13,164 nt of DNA. It comes from Anaerolineae bacterium (GTDB lineage: Bacteria; Chloroflexota; Anaerolineae; JAFGEY01). A program made the translations under genes and the position numbers. The first letter of the stretch is position 1. Every line of letters begins with the position of its first letter. The stretch lies in NCBI GenBank assembly GCA_016929205.1, contig JAFGJF010000382.1, positions 1 through 13,164 on the forward strand, given 5' to 3'. The notes beneath the pieces were generated by a model. It saw only the letters and a program-made list of their open reading frames with translations. It made no database searches and was not told where the DNA came from. Of this stretch, positions 4,741 through 11,787 are shown piece by piece.

Positions 4741-7359
4741 CTAAGGGGGCGCCAGTGTCGGCGTTGCCTGACCCGGGCCAGGCTTTTCTCCACCACCTAT
4801 GTCGGGATACCAGTAAAATAGCCCTTGATCGCTTGCATCCCCTGCTGCAACCCCCTCTTTTTTCACATTATCGTCCAGCACTCTGTCGCAACCAGCCGTA
4901 CAAAGCAGCACTTGCACAGACCAGCTATAGTGCCGGTCTGTGAATCCGACGTCGGCACTGGAAAAGTTCGAAGGGACTTGAAATGATGTTTCCTTTCGCC
5001 AGAATTCAGCCACGTTGCCGGCGCTGTCATAAGGAATACGGATGACATAGTATTCGTCCCTTTCCAGGGTTCCTGCACTCGTCCACTGCAAGATGACCTC
5101 TGCATTCCACCCCGAAAAGACGGACCCGTTGAACGGCGCGATCAGCCTGGGAGCCGGCAGCCAGCGGACTGTAGGAGACGGCGTGGGCGTCGGGATGGTG
5201 GGCGTTGCCGTAGGCGTCGCGGTTGCGGTAGATGTCGCCGTCGCGGTTGGCGTTGTCGTAGGCGTCGCGGTTGCGGTAGATGTCGCCGTCGCGGTCAGCG
5301 TTGCCGTAGGCGTCGCGGTTGCGGTAGATGTCGCCGTCGCGGTCGGAGGCACGGGCGTATTCGTTGGCGGCAGCGGGCTGGGTGTAGCGGACGGCAGCGG
5401 GCTGGGCGTGGATGAAGCAAGCGATTTCGCCGCAAGCGTGGGTGACGGACGCGCTTGTTCGGACGGGAGCAGTACGCGTGTGACAAACAGGCTCCCTCCG
5501 ATGACCAGTACCAAGATCGCCGCGGCGATCAACCCATACATCCAGCTGGACAGGTGTTTTCGATCGTCCTGCGGCGTTTCAACGCCTTTTGCCTCTACCG
5601 GCACCAATGCCTTGGACTGAACTGGTTCAGCTCCGTTCGTCTGGTCAATCTGCAAAGTTTGTATCGCATCGGCTGCCATGCTGGACGGCCATGCGGCTAT
5701 TGGCTTTCCGTTTACCGCATTTCTGAACGCTACCGCCAATTCTCCTGCCGTTTGATAGCGCTCGTCTGGTACTTTGGCCAAAGCTTTTTGGATCACCCAT
5801 TCGGTTTCTTTGGGCAGGTCCGGATTCATACTTCGAGGCGACGGCAGCGGTTCGGCAATGTGCTTGAGCCCCACCGCCATAGGCGTAATGGCCTCATAGG
5901 GTACCCGACCTGTTACCATCTCGTACAACAGCACCCCCAGGGAATAGACGTCGCTGCGCGCATCGGCCTTTTTTCCCTCCCATTGTTCCGGCGACATGTA
6001 GGCCGGTGTGCCCAGTACGCCGCTCTTGGTAAGCTGTATCGAGCTTCCTATCATCCTCGCCAGGCCAAAATCGGACAGCAAGACCCATTTTCCCTCGGCC
6101 ATCAGTACGTTGGAAGGCTTGACGTCACGGTGTACGATTCCCTGCTCGTGGGCATAATCCAACGCGCGGCAGATTTGATCCAGGATATTAACCGTGGTCT
6201 CTAGATCAAGGGGCTCTCCCAGCATATCTTCGAGGGTACCCGTTTCGACGTAGCGCATCGTGATATAGCTGACTCCTGCCGCGTGCCCGAACCCGTGGAT
6301 AGGCAGGATATTGGGATGGACCAACCGGGCTACGGCCTTGGCTTCTCGCTCAAAACGGACGTTAAATTCGGGGCCATATCCCAGAGACTGTGGCAGGACC
6401 TTGATCGCTACATAACGGTCCAGGGTCGATTCGTAGGCCTTGTAGACGGTTGCCATTCCGCCATGCCCAATCTGCTCAATGATTCGATAAGCACCTAGCA
6501 TTTGTCCTGTCAGATCGACCTGGCTCTCACGTTCGCTTGCCGCCAGCACTCGTCGAGTTGTGTCGATGGCTTCCAGGAACTCGGCCGCAGATTGATATCG
6601 ATCCTTTGGTTCTTTTTCCAGGCTCTTCCGGACCAGTTTGTCTACTTCATGGGGGATATCGGTATTGAGCTGCTGCAGGGAAGGGATCGATTCGTACAGG
6701 TGGGCGAGTACGATCTCTTCATCGCTGTCGGCATCGTAGAGCTTTTTACCACTGAGCATCTCGTAGAGGATCGCACCAAGGCTATATATGTCCGATCTCG
6801 CTTCAGCAGCTTGCCTGCTGGCCTGTTCTGGGGAGACATAGTGAGGATCACCCAGCTTTCCCATAGCCATCATTATGGTCGCTTCCGCACCCCAGGCGAG
6901 GCTAAAGCCAACAACGCGGATGGCCTTTTCGGTGATGCTGATGACGTTGTCAGGGCAGAGATTGCGATGAATCACCCCCCTGGCATGGGCATCTACCAGG
7001 CATAAGGCTACCTGTCTGGCGATGTCCAGCGCACGGCTGATTGGTAGTGCCTCTTCCTCCTGTAGAATAGTGGTCAGACTTTGGCCCTGTACGTGTTCCA
7101 TAACAACGAAAAAGAGGCCATCCTGTTCGCCATAGTCAAACGTGCGAATCGCATGCATAGAATCGAGTTGTTTCAGGCGGGAAGCTTCTTGCTCAAAGCG
7201 CTTCTTGAACTGATCCTCGGTAGCTCGTCCGGGATCGATGATCATAAGCGTAACGACTAGATTGCGATCTATGTCCCTGGCTAGGTAGATAGTGGACAAC
7301 GAATCCCGTTCTATTTCGTCTATGATTCGATAATTGTTCTTGAAGACCTTTCCAATCAT
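4741..7359 (-). CDS. Transmembrane Ser/Thr protein kinase: N-terminal pseudokinase, active kinase, TM helix, external domain
   Basis: 872 aa from ATG 7357-7359 (AAGGAG at 7370-7375). Domain 1 (about 10-270) has a kinase fold but no glycine loop (IERDSLS), no VAIK lysine (T37/L38 there), HRN-LC instead of HRD-LK (131-135) and GFS instead of DFG (151-153). It keeps YVSPEQ (174-179) and RSDIYSLGAILYEMLSG (188-204), so it is a pseudokinase. Domain 2 (about 291-549) is canonical PknB-like: GHGGMATVY (298-306), VAIK with K320, HRDVKPSN (410-417), DFG (430-432), SPEQ (456-459), RSDVYSLGVLLYEM (468-481). A basic/polar linker leads to one membrane helix (607-628), a Thr/Pro/Ala stalk (634-730) and an external domain (731-855) with a C820/C824 pair. 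The kinases should be cytoplasmic and the C-terminus outside. The external ligand and phosphorylation targets are unknown; the two exported proteins encoded next are candidates for association. A frame extending 50 codons upstream is not supported, as it crosses the promoter. Confidence 0.92.
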   Translation of the reverse strand: MIGKVFKNNYRIIDEIERDSLSTIYLARDIDRNLVVTLMIIDPGRATEDQFKKRFEQEASRLKQLDSMHAIRTFDYGEQDGLFFVVMEHVQGQSLTTILQEEEALPISRALDIARQVALCLVDAHARGVIHRNLCPDNVISITEKAIRVVGFSLAWGAEATIMMAMGKLGDPHYVSPEQASRQAAEARSDIYSLGAILYEMLSGKKLYDADSDEEIVLAHLYESIPSLQQLNTDIPHEVDKLVRKSLEKEPKDRYQSAAEFLEAIDTTRRVLAASERESQVDLTGQMLGAYRIIEQIGHGGMATVYKAYESTLDRYVAIKVLPQSLGYGPEFNVRFEREAKAVARLVHPNILPIHGFGHAAGVSYITMRYVETGTLEDMLGEPLDLETTVNILDQICRALDYAHEQGIVHRDVKPSNVLMAEGKWVLLSDFGLARMIGSSIQLTKSGVLGTPAYMSPEQWEGKKADARSDVYSLGVLLYEMVTGRVPYEAITPMAVGLKHIAEPLPSPRSMNPDLPKETEWVIQKALAKVPDERYQTAGELAVAFRNAVNGKPIAAWPSSMAADAIQTLQIDQTNGAEPVQSKALVPVEAKGVETPQDDRKHLSSWMYGLIAAAILVLVIGGSLFVTRVLLPSEQARPSPTLAAKSLASSTPSPLPSATPSPLPPTNTPVPPTATATSTATATPTATLTATATSTATATPTTTPTATATSTATATPTATPTIPTPTPSPTVRWLPAPRLIAPFNGSVFSGWNAEVILQWTSAGTLERDEYYVIRIPYDSAGNVAEFWRKETSFQVPSNFSSADVGFTDRHYSWSVQVLLCTAGCDRVLDDNVKKEGVAAGDASDQGLFYWYPDIGGGEKPGPGQATPTLAPP
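5201..5344 (-). repeat. Three tandem 48-bp repeats encoding the Thr/Ala/Pro stalk
   Basis: Copies at 5201-5248, 5249-5296 and 5297-5344 differ from their neighbours at only two positions each. Each encodes 16 residues of an (A/P)TAT-rich stalk between the membrane helix and the external domain of the kinase. The near-identity suggests recent expansion and likely length variation between strains. The stalk is a probable O-glycosylation substrate or flexible wall-spanning spacer, by analogy only. Confidence 0.9.
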
Positions 7360-7361
7360 AT

Positions 7362-7375
7362 GGAGAATTCTCCTT
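7362..7375 (-). promoter_or_regulatory. Kinase ribosome binding site embedded in a 12-bp palindrome
   Basis: GGAGAATTCTCC at 7362-7373 is a perfect palindrome. On the minus strand it contains the Shine-Dalgarno AAGGAG (7375-7370), 10 nt before the kinase ATG. In mRNA, GGAG can pair with the CUCC just downstream, partly hiding the ribosome site. The stem is only 4-5 bp, so the effect may be small. Confidence 0.5.
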
Positions 7376-7419
7376 GCGGGGTAAAACCCAAATTCTGTCG
7401 AGTATCCCTCCGCTTGCAC

Positions 7420-7448
7420 ATTGTAGCATGTTTCGTCTTTTTTTTCCA
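7420..7448 (-). promoter_or_regulatory. Promoter for the kinase gene (extended -10)
   Basis: On the minus strand, TACAAT (7425-7420) is preceded by TGC, forming an extended -10. TGGAAA (7448-7443, 4/6 to TTGACA) is 17 bp upstream. Transcription would begin near 7413, giving a leader of about 50 nt before the kinase ATG. Prediction from consensus only. Confidence 0.5.
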
Positions 7449-7462
7449 GTGGACGGTGCAAG

Positions 7463-7516
7463 TTGCGAGTTGCGATTTTGCAATTATGCGATTGTACAAT
7501 TTTGATCAAATCGCAA
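7463..7516. promoter_or_regulatory. Palindrome-rich operator region between divergent promoters
   Basis: GTTGCGA occurs twice in tandem (7462-7475). TTGCGATTT (7470-7478) is a perfect inverted match to AAATCGCAA (7508-7516), and a further TGCGATT lies at 7487-7493. Two perfect 10-bp palindromes abut: ATTGTACAAT (7491-7500) and TTTGATCAAA (7501-7510), the latter overlapping the -35 of the plus-strand promoter. This density of symmetric half-sites suggests binding of at least one dimeric regulator. Which one is unknown; the ROK-like neighbour shows no HTH. Confidence 0.5.
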
Positions 7517-7530
7517 TGGTGTCGTATAAT
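7502..7530 (+). promoter_or_regulatory. Promoter of the ROK-PLP enzyme-ChrA operon
   Basis: TTGATC (7502-7507, 4/6 to the -35 consensus) and a perfect TATAAT (7525-7530) are separated by exactly 17 bp. The start of transcription would be near 7537, leaving about 35 nt of leader with AAAGGAG (7559-7565) before the ATG at 7572. The -35 lies within the TTTGATCAAA palindrome, a good position for repression. Confidence 0.65.
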
Positions 7531-7571
7531 TCGATCCAGTGTTTACCGGATCGTTCATAAAGGAGAAAAAA

Positions 7572-8969
7572 ATGTCCTTGAGCGAAATCTCACCCAAACT
7601 GGTACCTGTGCTCGATCCCTTGTTTCTTCCTGCGGTTTTGTGGAACCACGCGTTTCTGGACGCCGTTCGTGCTTCAGGGCAAGGCGTGCCGCTCAAGATC
7701 GCGCTGGAACGCAACAATGATGCCGTCTCGGTGTACGAGACGCAGGTCTTTGACGAGAGTCATCCCGATGCAGCCGCTAATTTGCGTTATGCCGAACGAT
7801 TGGTCAGAACGTTGTTGTGGCAGCGCGGCGCGTTCAAGATCACTATCGGTGGTCCTCGTTCGATTGGCAATGCTATCAGAAAGGCATATCAACCGGGAGG
7901 CCTTCGTGCCTTTGATGCGATGTTTATGGGCGATCGCGTGTATGAGCAGCCGTTTGAACTGGTTGTAACCGGGGCTGCTGAGGTGCCAGACGTGCAAGAA
8001 GCTTCGATTCCCATTGGCCGTCACCTGGAGGGGTGTCGTATTGGTTTTGATGCCGGGGCCAGCGATCGTAAGGTTGCGGCTGTCATCGACGGCCAACAGG
8101 TGTTTAGCGAAGAAGTGATCTGGAATCCTGGCGAGCAACCTGATCCCGAGTATCATTATCACCAGATCATGGCGGCGCTGCATCATGCTGCAGCCTATAT
8201 GCCGCATGTCGACGCGATTGGCGTCAGTTCGGCCGGCATTTATATCAATAACAGGGTGATGGTTGCCTCTCTGTTTCGTGGCGTGCCTCAAGACTTGTTT
8301 AAACGCAAGGCACAAGATATCTTGTTGCGCATCCAAAAAGAATGGGGCGGGGTTCCGCTAGAGGCTGTCAACGATGGTGATGTAACCGCGTTGGCCGGGT
8401 CGATGTCTTTGAACGATGGCTGCGTATTGGGCATTGCTATGGGCTCCGACGAGGCAGGGGGGTATGTCAATGCCGAAGGGAATATCATTGGCTGGCTGAA
8501 TGAGTTGGCTTTTGTCCCGGTCGATTTCAGTCCCGATGCGCCAGTCAACGAGTGGTCGGGGGATCGCGGCTGCGGAGGCGAATATTTTTCACAAAAAGCG
8601 GTCATCCGCCTGGCTCCCCTCGCCGGCATCGAACTGGATGAGAGCCATACCCGTGCTGAAAAACTCAAGGATGTGCAGGCCTTGATGGCGCAGGGCGACG
8701 AGCGTGCACTCAAGATCTATCAGACCATTGGCGTCTATCTGGGCTATGCTGTGGCTCACTATGCCGATGTGTACGATCTAGGCCATGTTTTGATCTTGGG
8801 GCGTGTTACCTCGGGACCAGGAGGCCAGGTCATCCTGGAAAAGGCACATGAGGTGCTGAATGCCGAATTCCCGGCGCTCCTGGCCAGGATTTCGATCAAT
8901 TTGCCGAACGAGGCCAACCGCCGCGTGGGGCAGGCCATTGCTGCAGCCAGTTTGCCGGCTGTTGTATAG
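7572..8969 (+). CDS. ROK-like sugar-kinase-fold protein with ~150-aa N-terminal extension
   Basis: 465 aa; the ATG at 7572 has AAAGGAG 6 nt upstream. An in-frame ATG 33 nt earlier lies at the predicted transcription start and is rejected. Residues 1-150 have no motif I recognise and no HTH. From 155 the ASKHA/ROK fold appears: GFDAGASDRKVAAVIDG (158-174, phosphate-1 motif), GVSSAGIYINN (217-227), EAVNDGDVTALAGS (264-277, with N267-D268 at the catalytic Asp site), and GIAMGSDEAGGYV (287-299, phosphate-2). ROK kinases usually carry a CxCGxxGCxE zinc motif; here the region reads EWSGDRGCGGEYFS (327-340) with only C334, so the zinc site looks lost. It could phosphorylate a sugar, or have become a sensor. 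It heads an operon in which the next start is within 14 nt of its stop, driven by a good promoter. Substrate cannot be assigned. Confidence 0.75.
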   Translation: MSLSEISPKLVPVLDPLFLPAVLWNHAFLDAVRASGQGVPLKIALERNNDAVSVYETQVFDESHPDAAANLRYAERLVRTLLWQRGAFKITIGGPRSIGNAIRKAYQPGGLRAFDAMFMGDRVYEQPFELVVTGAAEVPDVQEASIPIGRHLEGCRIGFDAGASDRKVAAVIDGQQVFSEEVIWNPGEQPDPEYHYHQIMAALHHAAAYMPHVDAIGVSSAGIYINNRVMVASLFRGVPQDLFKRKAQDILLRIQKEWGGVPLEAVNDGDVTALAGSMSLNDGCVLGIAMGSDEAGGYVNAEGNIIGWLNELAFVPVDFSPDAPVNEWSGDRGCGGEYFSQKAVIRLAPLAGIELDESHTRAEKLKDVQALMAQGDERALKIYQTIGVYLGYAVAHYADVYDLGHVLILGRVTSGPGGQVILEKAHEVLNAEFPALLARISINLPNEANRRVGQAIAAASLPAVV

Positions 8970-8976
8970 AAAAGAG

Positions 8977-10188
8977 ATGAATATGATGGATGATTTGGCC
9001 CATTTGGATTTTAGCACGCGGGCTGTGCATGCCGGAGAGCGTGCACCTCAGCCTGACTTTACGCCGACAGTTACGCCGGTCTATCACGCTTCGAGTTTCG
9101 TCTACGACGATATGGACGATCTCGACGCCATTTTTGATGGCACACGCCAAGGGTACGTGTACGCGCGCTATGGCAATCCCACTGTGCGGGCATTCGAGCG
9201 CGCTGTTGCTGTATTGGAAGAGGGCGAAGCCGCACTGGCCTTTGGCTCGGGCATGGCCGCCATTCATACGGCTTTGCTGGGGTTAGGTCTCAAGACAGGC
9301 AGTCATGCTGTCGTTGCTCAGGACGTGTATGGTGCGACTTTTAGTTTGTTTGCCAAGTTGTTCGCCAGTCAAGGGATGACCACCCATTTTGTCGATGCGA
9401 CCGATTTGGACGAGGTCAGGGCCGCCTGTGCCAATTACAAACCTGTCGTATTGTTCACGGAGACTGTATCTAATCCCTTGCTCAAAGTCGCCGACATTTC
9501 GGCACTGGCCGATATCGCGCACGAATATGGCACGGCGCTGGTGGTTGATAATACTTTTGCCACGCCTTACCTCTGCCGCCCACTGGCTATTGGTGCAGAC
9601 GTCGTGATCCACAGCGCGACCAAGTATATCGGCGGGCACGGCGATGCCCTGGGAGGGGTGGTCGTGGCCTCGCAGAAACGAATGAACCCTATCTATGAGG
9701 CGCTCAAGATCACTGGCGGCAACCTGGGACCGCAAGATGCGTGGCTGTTGATGCGCGGGCTCAAAACCTTGCCGCTGAGAATGGAGCGTCATTGCACCAA
9801 CGCGCTCCAGGTGGCCAACGGGCTGCTCGGGGTGGGAGGCATCACACGAATCATTTATCCCGGACGTCCTGATCATCCTCAACATCACCTGGCGACGCGG
9901 CTCTTTGGCAAAGGCTATGGCGGTATGCTTGCCTTTGAGCTGCGCAACGGTAACCGCGACAGGGTGTTTCGTTTCTTTGAGGCGCTCAAGCTGTGCCTGC
10001 CGGCAACGACGCTTGGTGACGTGTATTCGCTCATGCTCTATCCGGCGCATTCTTCTCACCGGGCACTGACCTCGCAAGAGCGGGCTCAAATCGGTATCGG
10101 CGATGGATTGGTGCGTATGTCGGTTGGCATTGAAGCGCCTGCAGATATTTTGGAAGACATAAAACAGGCATTAAGCGTGATTTTGTAG
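8977..10188 (+). CDS. Cys/Met-metabolism PLP enzyme (cystathionine gamma-synthase/gamma-lyase or methionine gamma-lyase type)
   Basis: 403 aa, typical for this fold-type I family. Visible: TRAVHAGERAPQPDFTPTVTPVYHASSF near the start (14-41), YARYGNPTV (62-70, phosphate-binding Tyr/Arg of the partner subunit), FGSGMAAIHTALL (89-101), DVYGATFSLF (116-125), DNTFATP (191-197), and SATKYIGGHGDALGG (213-227) with K216 as the PLP lysine. The LYGC cysteine typical of methionine gamma-lyase is Ala here (YGAT), so sequence alone does not separate gamma-synthase from lyase. It probably acts in the cytoplasm as a tetramer on homoserine esters, cystathionine or methionine. Three clustered in-frame ATGs exist (8977, 8983, 8986). 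AAAGAG at 8971-8976 favours the second or third by spacing, changing the length by 2-3 residues. It lies 7 nt after the ROK-like gene and 11 nt before chrA. Confidence 0.88.
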   Translation: MNMMDDLAHLDFSTRAVHAGERAPQPDFTPTVTPVYHASSFVYDDMDDLDAIFDGTRQGYVYARYGNPTVRAFERAVAVLEEGEAALAFGSGMAAIHTALLGLGLKTGSHAVVAQDVYGATFSLFAKLFASQGMTTHFVDATDLDEVRAACANYKPVVLFTETVSNPLLKVADISALADIAHEYGTALVVDNTFATPYLCRPLAIGADVVIHSATKYIGGHGDALGGVVVASQKRMNPIYEALKITGGNLGPQDAWLLMRGLKTLPLRMERHCTNALQVANGLLGVGGITRIIYPGRPDHPQHHLATRLFGKGYGGMLAFELRNGNRDRVFRFFEALKLCLPATTLGDVYSLMLYPAHSSHRALTSQERAQIGIGDGLVRMSVGIEAPADILEDIKQALSVIL

Positions 10189-10199
10189 AAAGGTATAGA

Positions 10200-10727
10200 A
10201 TGCTTAAAGTATTGCTGAACTTGTTTATTGCTTTTACCAAACTCGGCGCGGTTGGCTACGGCGGTGGGCCAGCCATGATCCCACTGATCCAGGAAGAAGC
10301 GGTCGAGCGACAGGAATGGATGACGGAGGAAGATTTTATTGATACCTTGGCGATGGGAAATGCGTTGCCGGGGCCCATTGCCACCAAGATGTCTTTTTTC
10401 ATCGGCTACAAAGTCGGCGGGTGGGCAGGTGCATTTCTTGCTCTTTTTGGTTTGTTGTGGCCCTCGACGGTGTTGATGATGGTGCTGGGCATCTTTTTCC
10501 TCAAATTCAAGGACATGCCCTACGCTCAAGCGATGCTCAAGGCCGTGCGACCTGTCGTTTTTGCCTTGCTGGCCTATACCGCCTATACCGTTTTGCCCAA
10601 ATCGGTCAAAAGCTGGCACACGGGCTTGATCGCCGTTGTTGCTTTTGTCGCCGTTGCTATTTTAAACATTCACCCGGCACTGACTATTCTTATCGCGGCA
10701 GTCCTGGGACTGGCTGTCTATCGATAA
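10200..10727 (+). CDS. chrA: Chromate transporter (CHR family), single-domain subunit
   Basis: 175 aa, the size of a short-chain CHR protein. Signature segments are clear: FTKLGAVGYGGGPAMIPLIQ (12-31), LAMGNALPGPIATKMSFFIGY (50-70, the PGP motif) and GLLWPSTVLM (84-93). Hydrophobic helices follow at about 77-101, 117-133 and 142-173. CHR proteins are inner-membrane transporters that export chromate or exchange it for sulfate. Short members normally come as adjacent pairs with opposite topology that act together; only one half is seen here, and the next gene is the convergent recR. AAAGG about 7 nt upstream of ATG 10200 serves as the ribosome site. Third gene of the plus-strand operon, 11 nt after the PLP enzyme. 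A link between a sulfur-amino-acid enzyme and a sulfate/chromate-type transporter is plausible but unproven. Confidence 0.85.
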   Translation: MLKVLLNLFIAFTKLGAVGYGGGPAMIPLIQEEAVERQEWMTEEDFIDTLAMGNALPGPIATKMSFFIGYKVGGWAGAFLALFGLLWPSTVLMMVLGIFFLKFKDMPYAQAMLKAVRPVVFALLAYTAYTVLPKSVKSWHTGLIAVVAFVAVAILNIHPALTILIAAVLGLAVYR

Positions 10728-10748
10728 CGTTTGGCAGGCAATTGGAAC

Positions 10749-10776
10749 GATGGGCGGTTCTGTAGAGCCGCCCATC
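10749..10776. terminator. Bidirectional intrinsic terminator between chrA and recR
   Basis: GATGGGCGGTTC (10749-10760) pairs with GAGCCGCCCATC (10765-10776) over 12 bp with one G-U pair and a TGTA loop. TTGTTGT follows on the plus strand. It sits between convergent genes, 21 nt past the chrA stop and 12 nt past the recR stop, so it probably ends both transcripts. The T-tract is imperfect. Confidence 0.75.
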
Positions 10777-10788
10777 TTGTTGTCACCC

Positions 10789-11388
10789 TCACATATCCTG
10801 CCGGCCTTCAAGGGCTCGCGCCAGGGTGATCGAATCCGCATATTCCAGGTCACCGCCGACGGGCAATCCTCTTGCCAGCCGGGTGACGCGCACGTCCAAG
10901 GGCAGCAATTGGCGGCGAATGTACATTGCCGTTGCTTCGCCTTCGAGACTGGGATTTGTAGCCAGGATCACTTCGCTGATCGGTTCTCGCTGGGCGCGTT
11001 CGACCAGCTCACGGATGCGCAGTTCGTCAGGACCGATCCCATCAACCGGCGATATCGCACCATGTAAGACGTGATACAGGCCTTGATATCCACCGACGCG
11101 TTCGATGGCAAGCAGATCGAGCGGCTCTTCGATAACGCAGATTGTTTTTATGTCGCGCTGTGGGTCAGTACACACCGGGCAAGGGTCGCTCTCGGCAATG
11201 TTGAAGCAGCGAGAGCAGAATTTGATCTGCTCCTTGAGCTGTGTCACTGCGTTACCCAGGGCCATCACTTGTTCGCTTGGCGCGCGCAGCAGATAATAGG
11301 TTAGCCTGGATGCTGTTTTGGGTCCGATGCCCGGCAAGCGGGAGAATTCGTCAACAAGTCGGGTGACTGCTTTTGGGATGACAGCCAT
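10789..11388 (-). CDS. recR: Recombination mediator protein RecR
   Basis: 199 aa, full family length. Helix-hairpin-helix LPGIGPKTASRL (18-29), zinc finger C58-x2-C61 and C70-x2-C73 (CSRC...CPVC), and a Toprim domain with ICVIEEPLDLLAIE, EVILATNPSLEGEATAMYI and the C-terminal RLARGLPVGGDLEYAD/SITLARALEGR are all intact. RecR works with RecO (and RecF) to load RecA on SSB-coated single-stranded gaps. The ATG at 11386-11388 is one base after the ybaB stop (TAA-G-ATG), with AGGA 10 nt upstream inside ybaB, so the two are translationally coupled. The ybaB-recR pair is a widely conserved arrangement. Confidence 0.97.
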   Translation of the reverse strand: MAVIPKAVTRLVDEFSRLPGIGPKTASRLTYYLLRAPSEQVMALGNAVTQLKEQIKFCSRCFNIAESDPCPVCTDPQRDIKTICVIEEPLDLLAIERVGGYQGLYHVLHGAISPVDGIGPDELRIRELVERAQREPISEVILATNPSLEGEATAMYIRRQLLPLDVRVTRLARGLPVGGDLEYADSITLARALEGRQDM

Positions 11389-11389
11389 C

Positions 11390-11764
11390 TTAGGTCAATC
11401 CTGGAATGTTGAGCCCGCCGGTCAGCGCGCCCATTTTTTCTTCAGTCAGTGCTTTGGCTTTTTCCAGGGCTTCGTTCACTGCAGCAAGCACCAAATCCTG
11501 AAGCATCTCTACGTCCTCCGGATCGACGACCTCGGGATCGATCTTGAGCGACTCGATGACTTGGTTTCCATTGGCAACGACCGTTACCACGCCTCCACCC
11601 GAACTGGCAGAAACGGTTTCCTCTCCCAGTGTTTCCTGGGTTCGCGCCATTTGCTCCTGGAATTGGGCCATTTGCTGTTGGAGTCCACCGACGTTCAGTT
11701 TTTGCTTTTGCGACGATGCGGGTGCAAAGGACGAGCGGTTTTTGGGGCGACGAGCTTTAGCCAT
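11390..11764 (-). CDS. ybaB: YbaB/EbfC family nucleoid-associated protein
   Basis: 124 aa. A basic, probably disordered N-terminus ([20 protein letters not shown]) precedes the family core: [79 protein letters not shown], which fits the helix-beta-helix dimer that binds DNA. The C-terminal [13 protein letters not shown] is also typical. The N-terminal basic tail of about 20 residues is longer than in E. coli YbaB and may add DNA contacts. The start is fixed by AGGAGG (11771-11776) 6 nt before ATG 11762-11764. It lies 23 nt downstream of the solute-binding-protein gene and one base before recR. Confidence 0.93.
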   Translation of the reverse strand: MAKARRPKNRSSFAPASSQKQKLNVGGLQQQMAQFQEQMARTQETLGEETVSASSGGGVVTVVANGNQVIESLKIDPEVVDPEDVEMLQDLVLAAVNEALEKAKALTEEKMGALTGGLNIPGLT

Positions 11765-11770
11765 ACAATA

Positions 11771-11776
11771 CCTCCT
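11771..11776 (-). promoter_or_regulatory. Strong ribosome binding site for ybaB
   Basis: AGGAGG lies 6 nt before the ybaB ATG, in the short gap after the solute-binding-protein stop. It gives ybaB independent translation. No clear promoter is visible in the 23-nt gap, so ybaB-recR may be co-transcribed with the upstream gene or have a promoter inside it. Confidence 0.75.
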
Positions 11777-11787
11777 GGTTTGCAGGT

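Noticed and set aside
5201..5344. Possible CRISPR array or other spaced repeat
   Set aside because: The 48-bp units are directly tandem with no unique spacers and encode a periodic protein stalk.
5093..5620. Plus-strand frame with VGVAVAVDVAVAVG repeats that looks like a low-complexity membrane protein
   Set aside because: It is the reverse complement of the Thr/Ala/Pro stalk of the kinase; no start signals or domain support it.
7360..7509. A 50-codon upstream extension of the kinase
   Set aside because: It runs through the predicted kinase promoter and lacks a ribosome site; the ATG at 7359 follows AAGGAG and begins the kinase fold at once.
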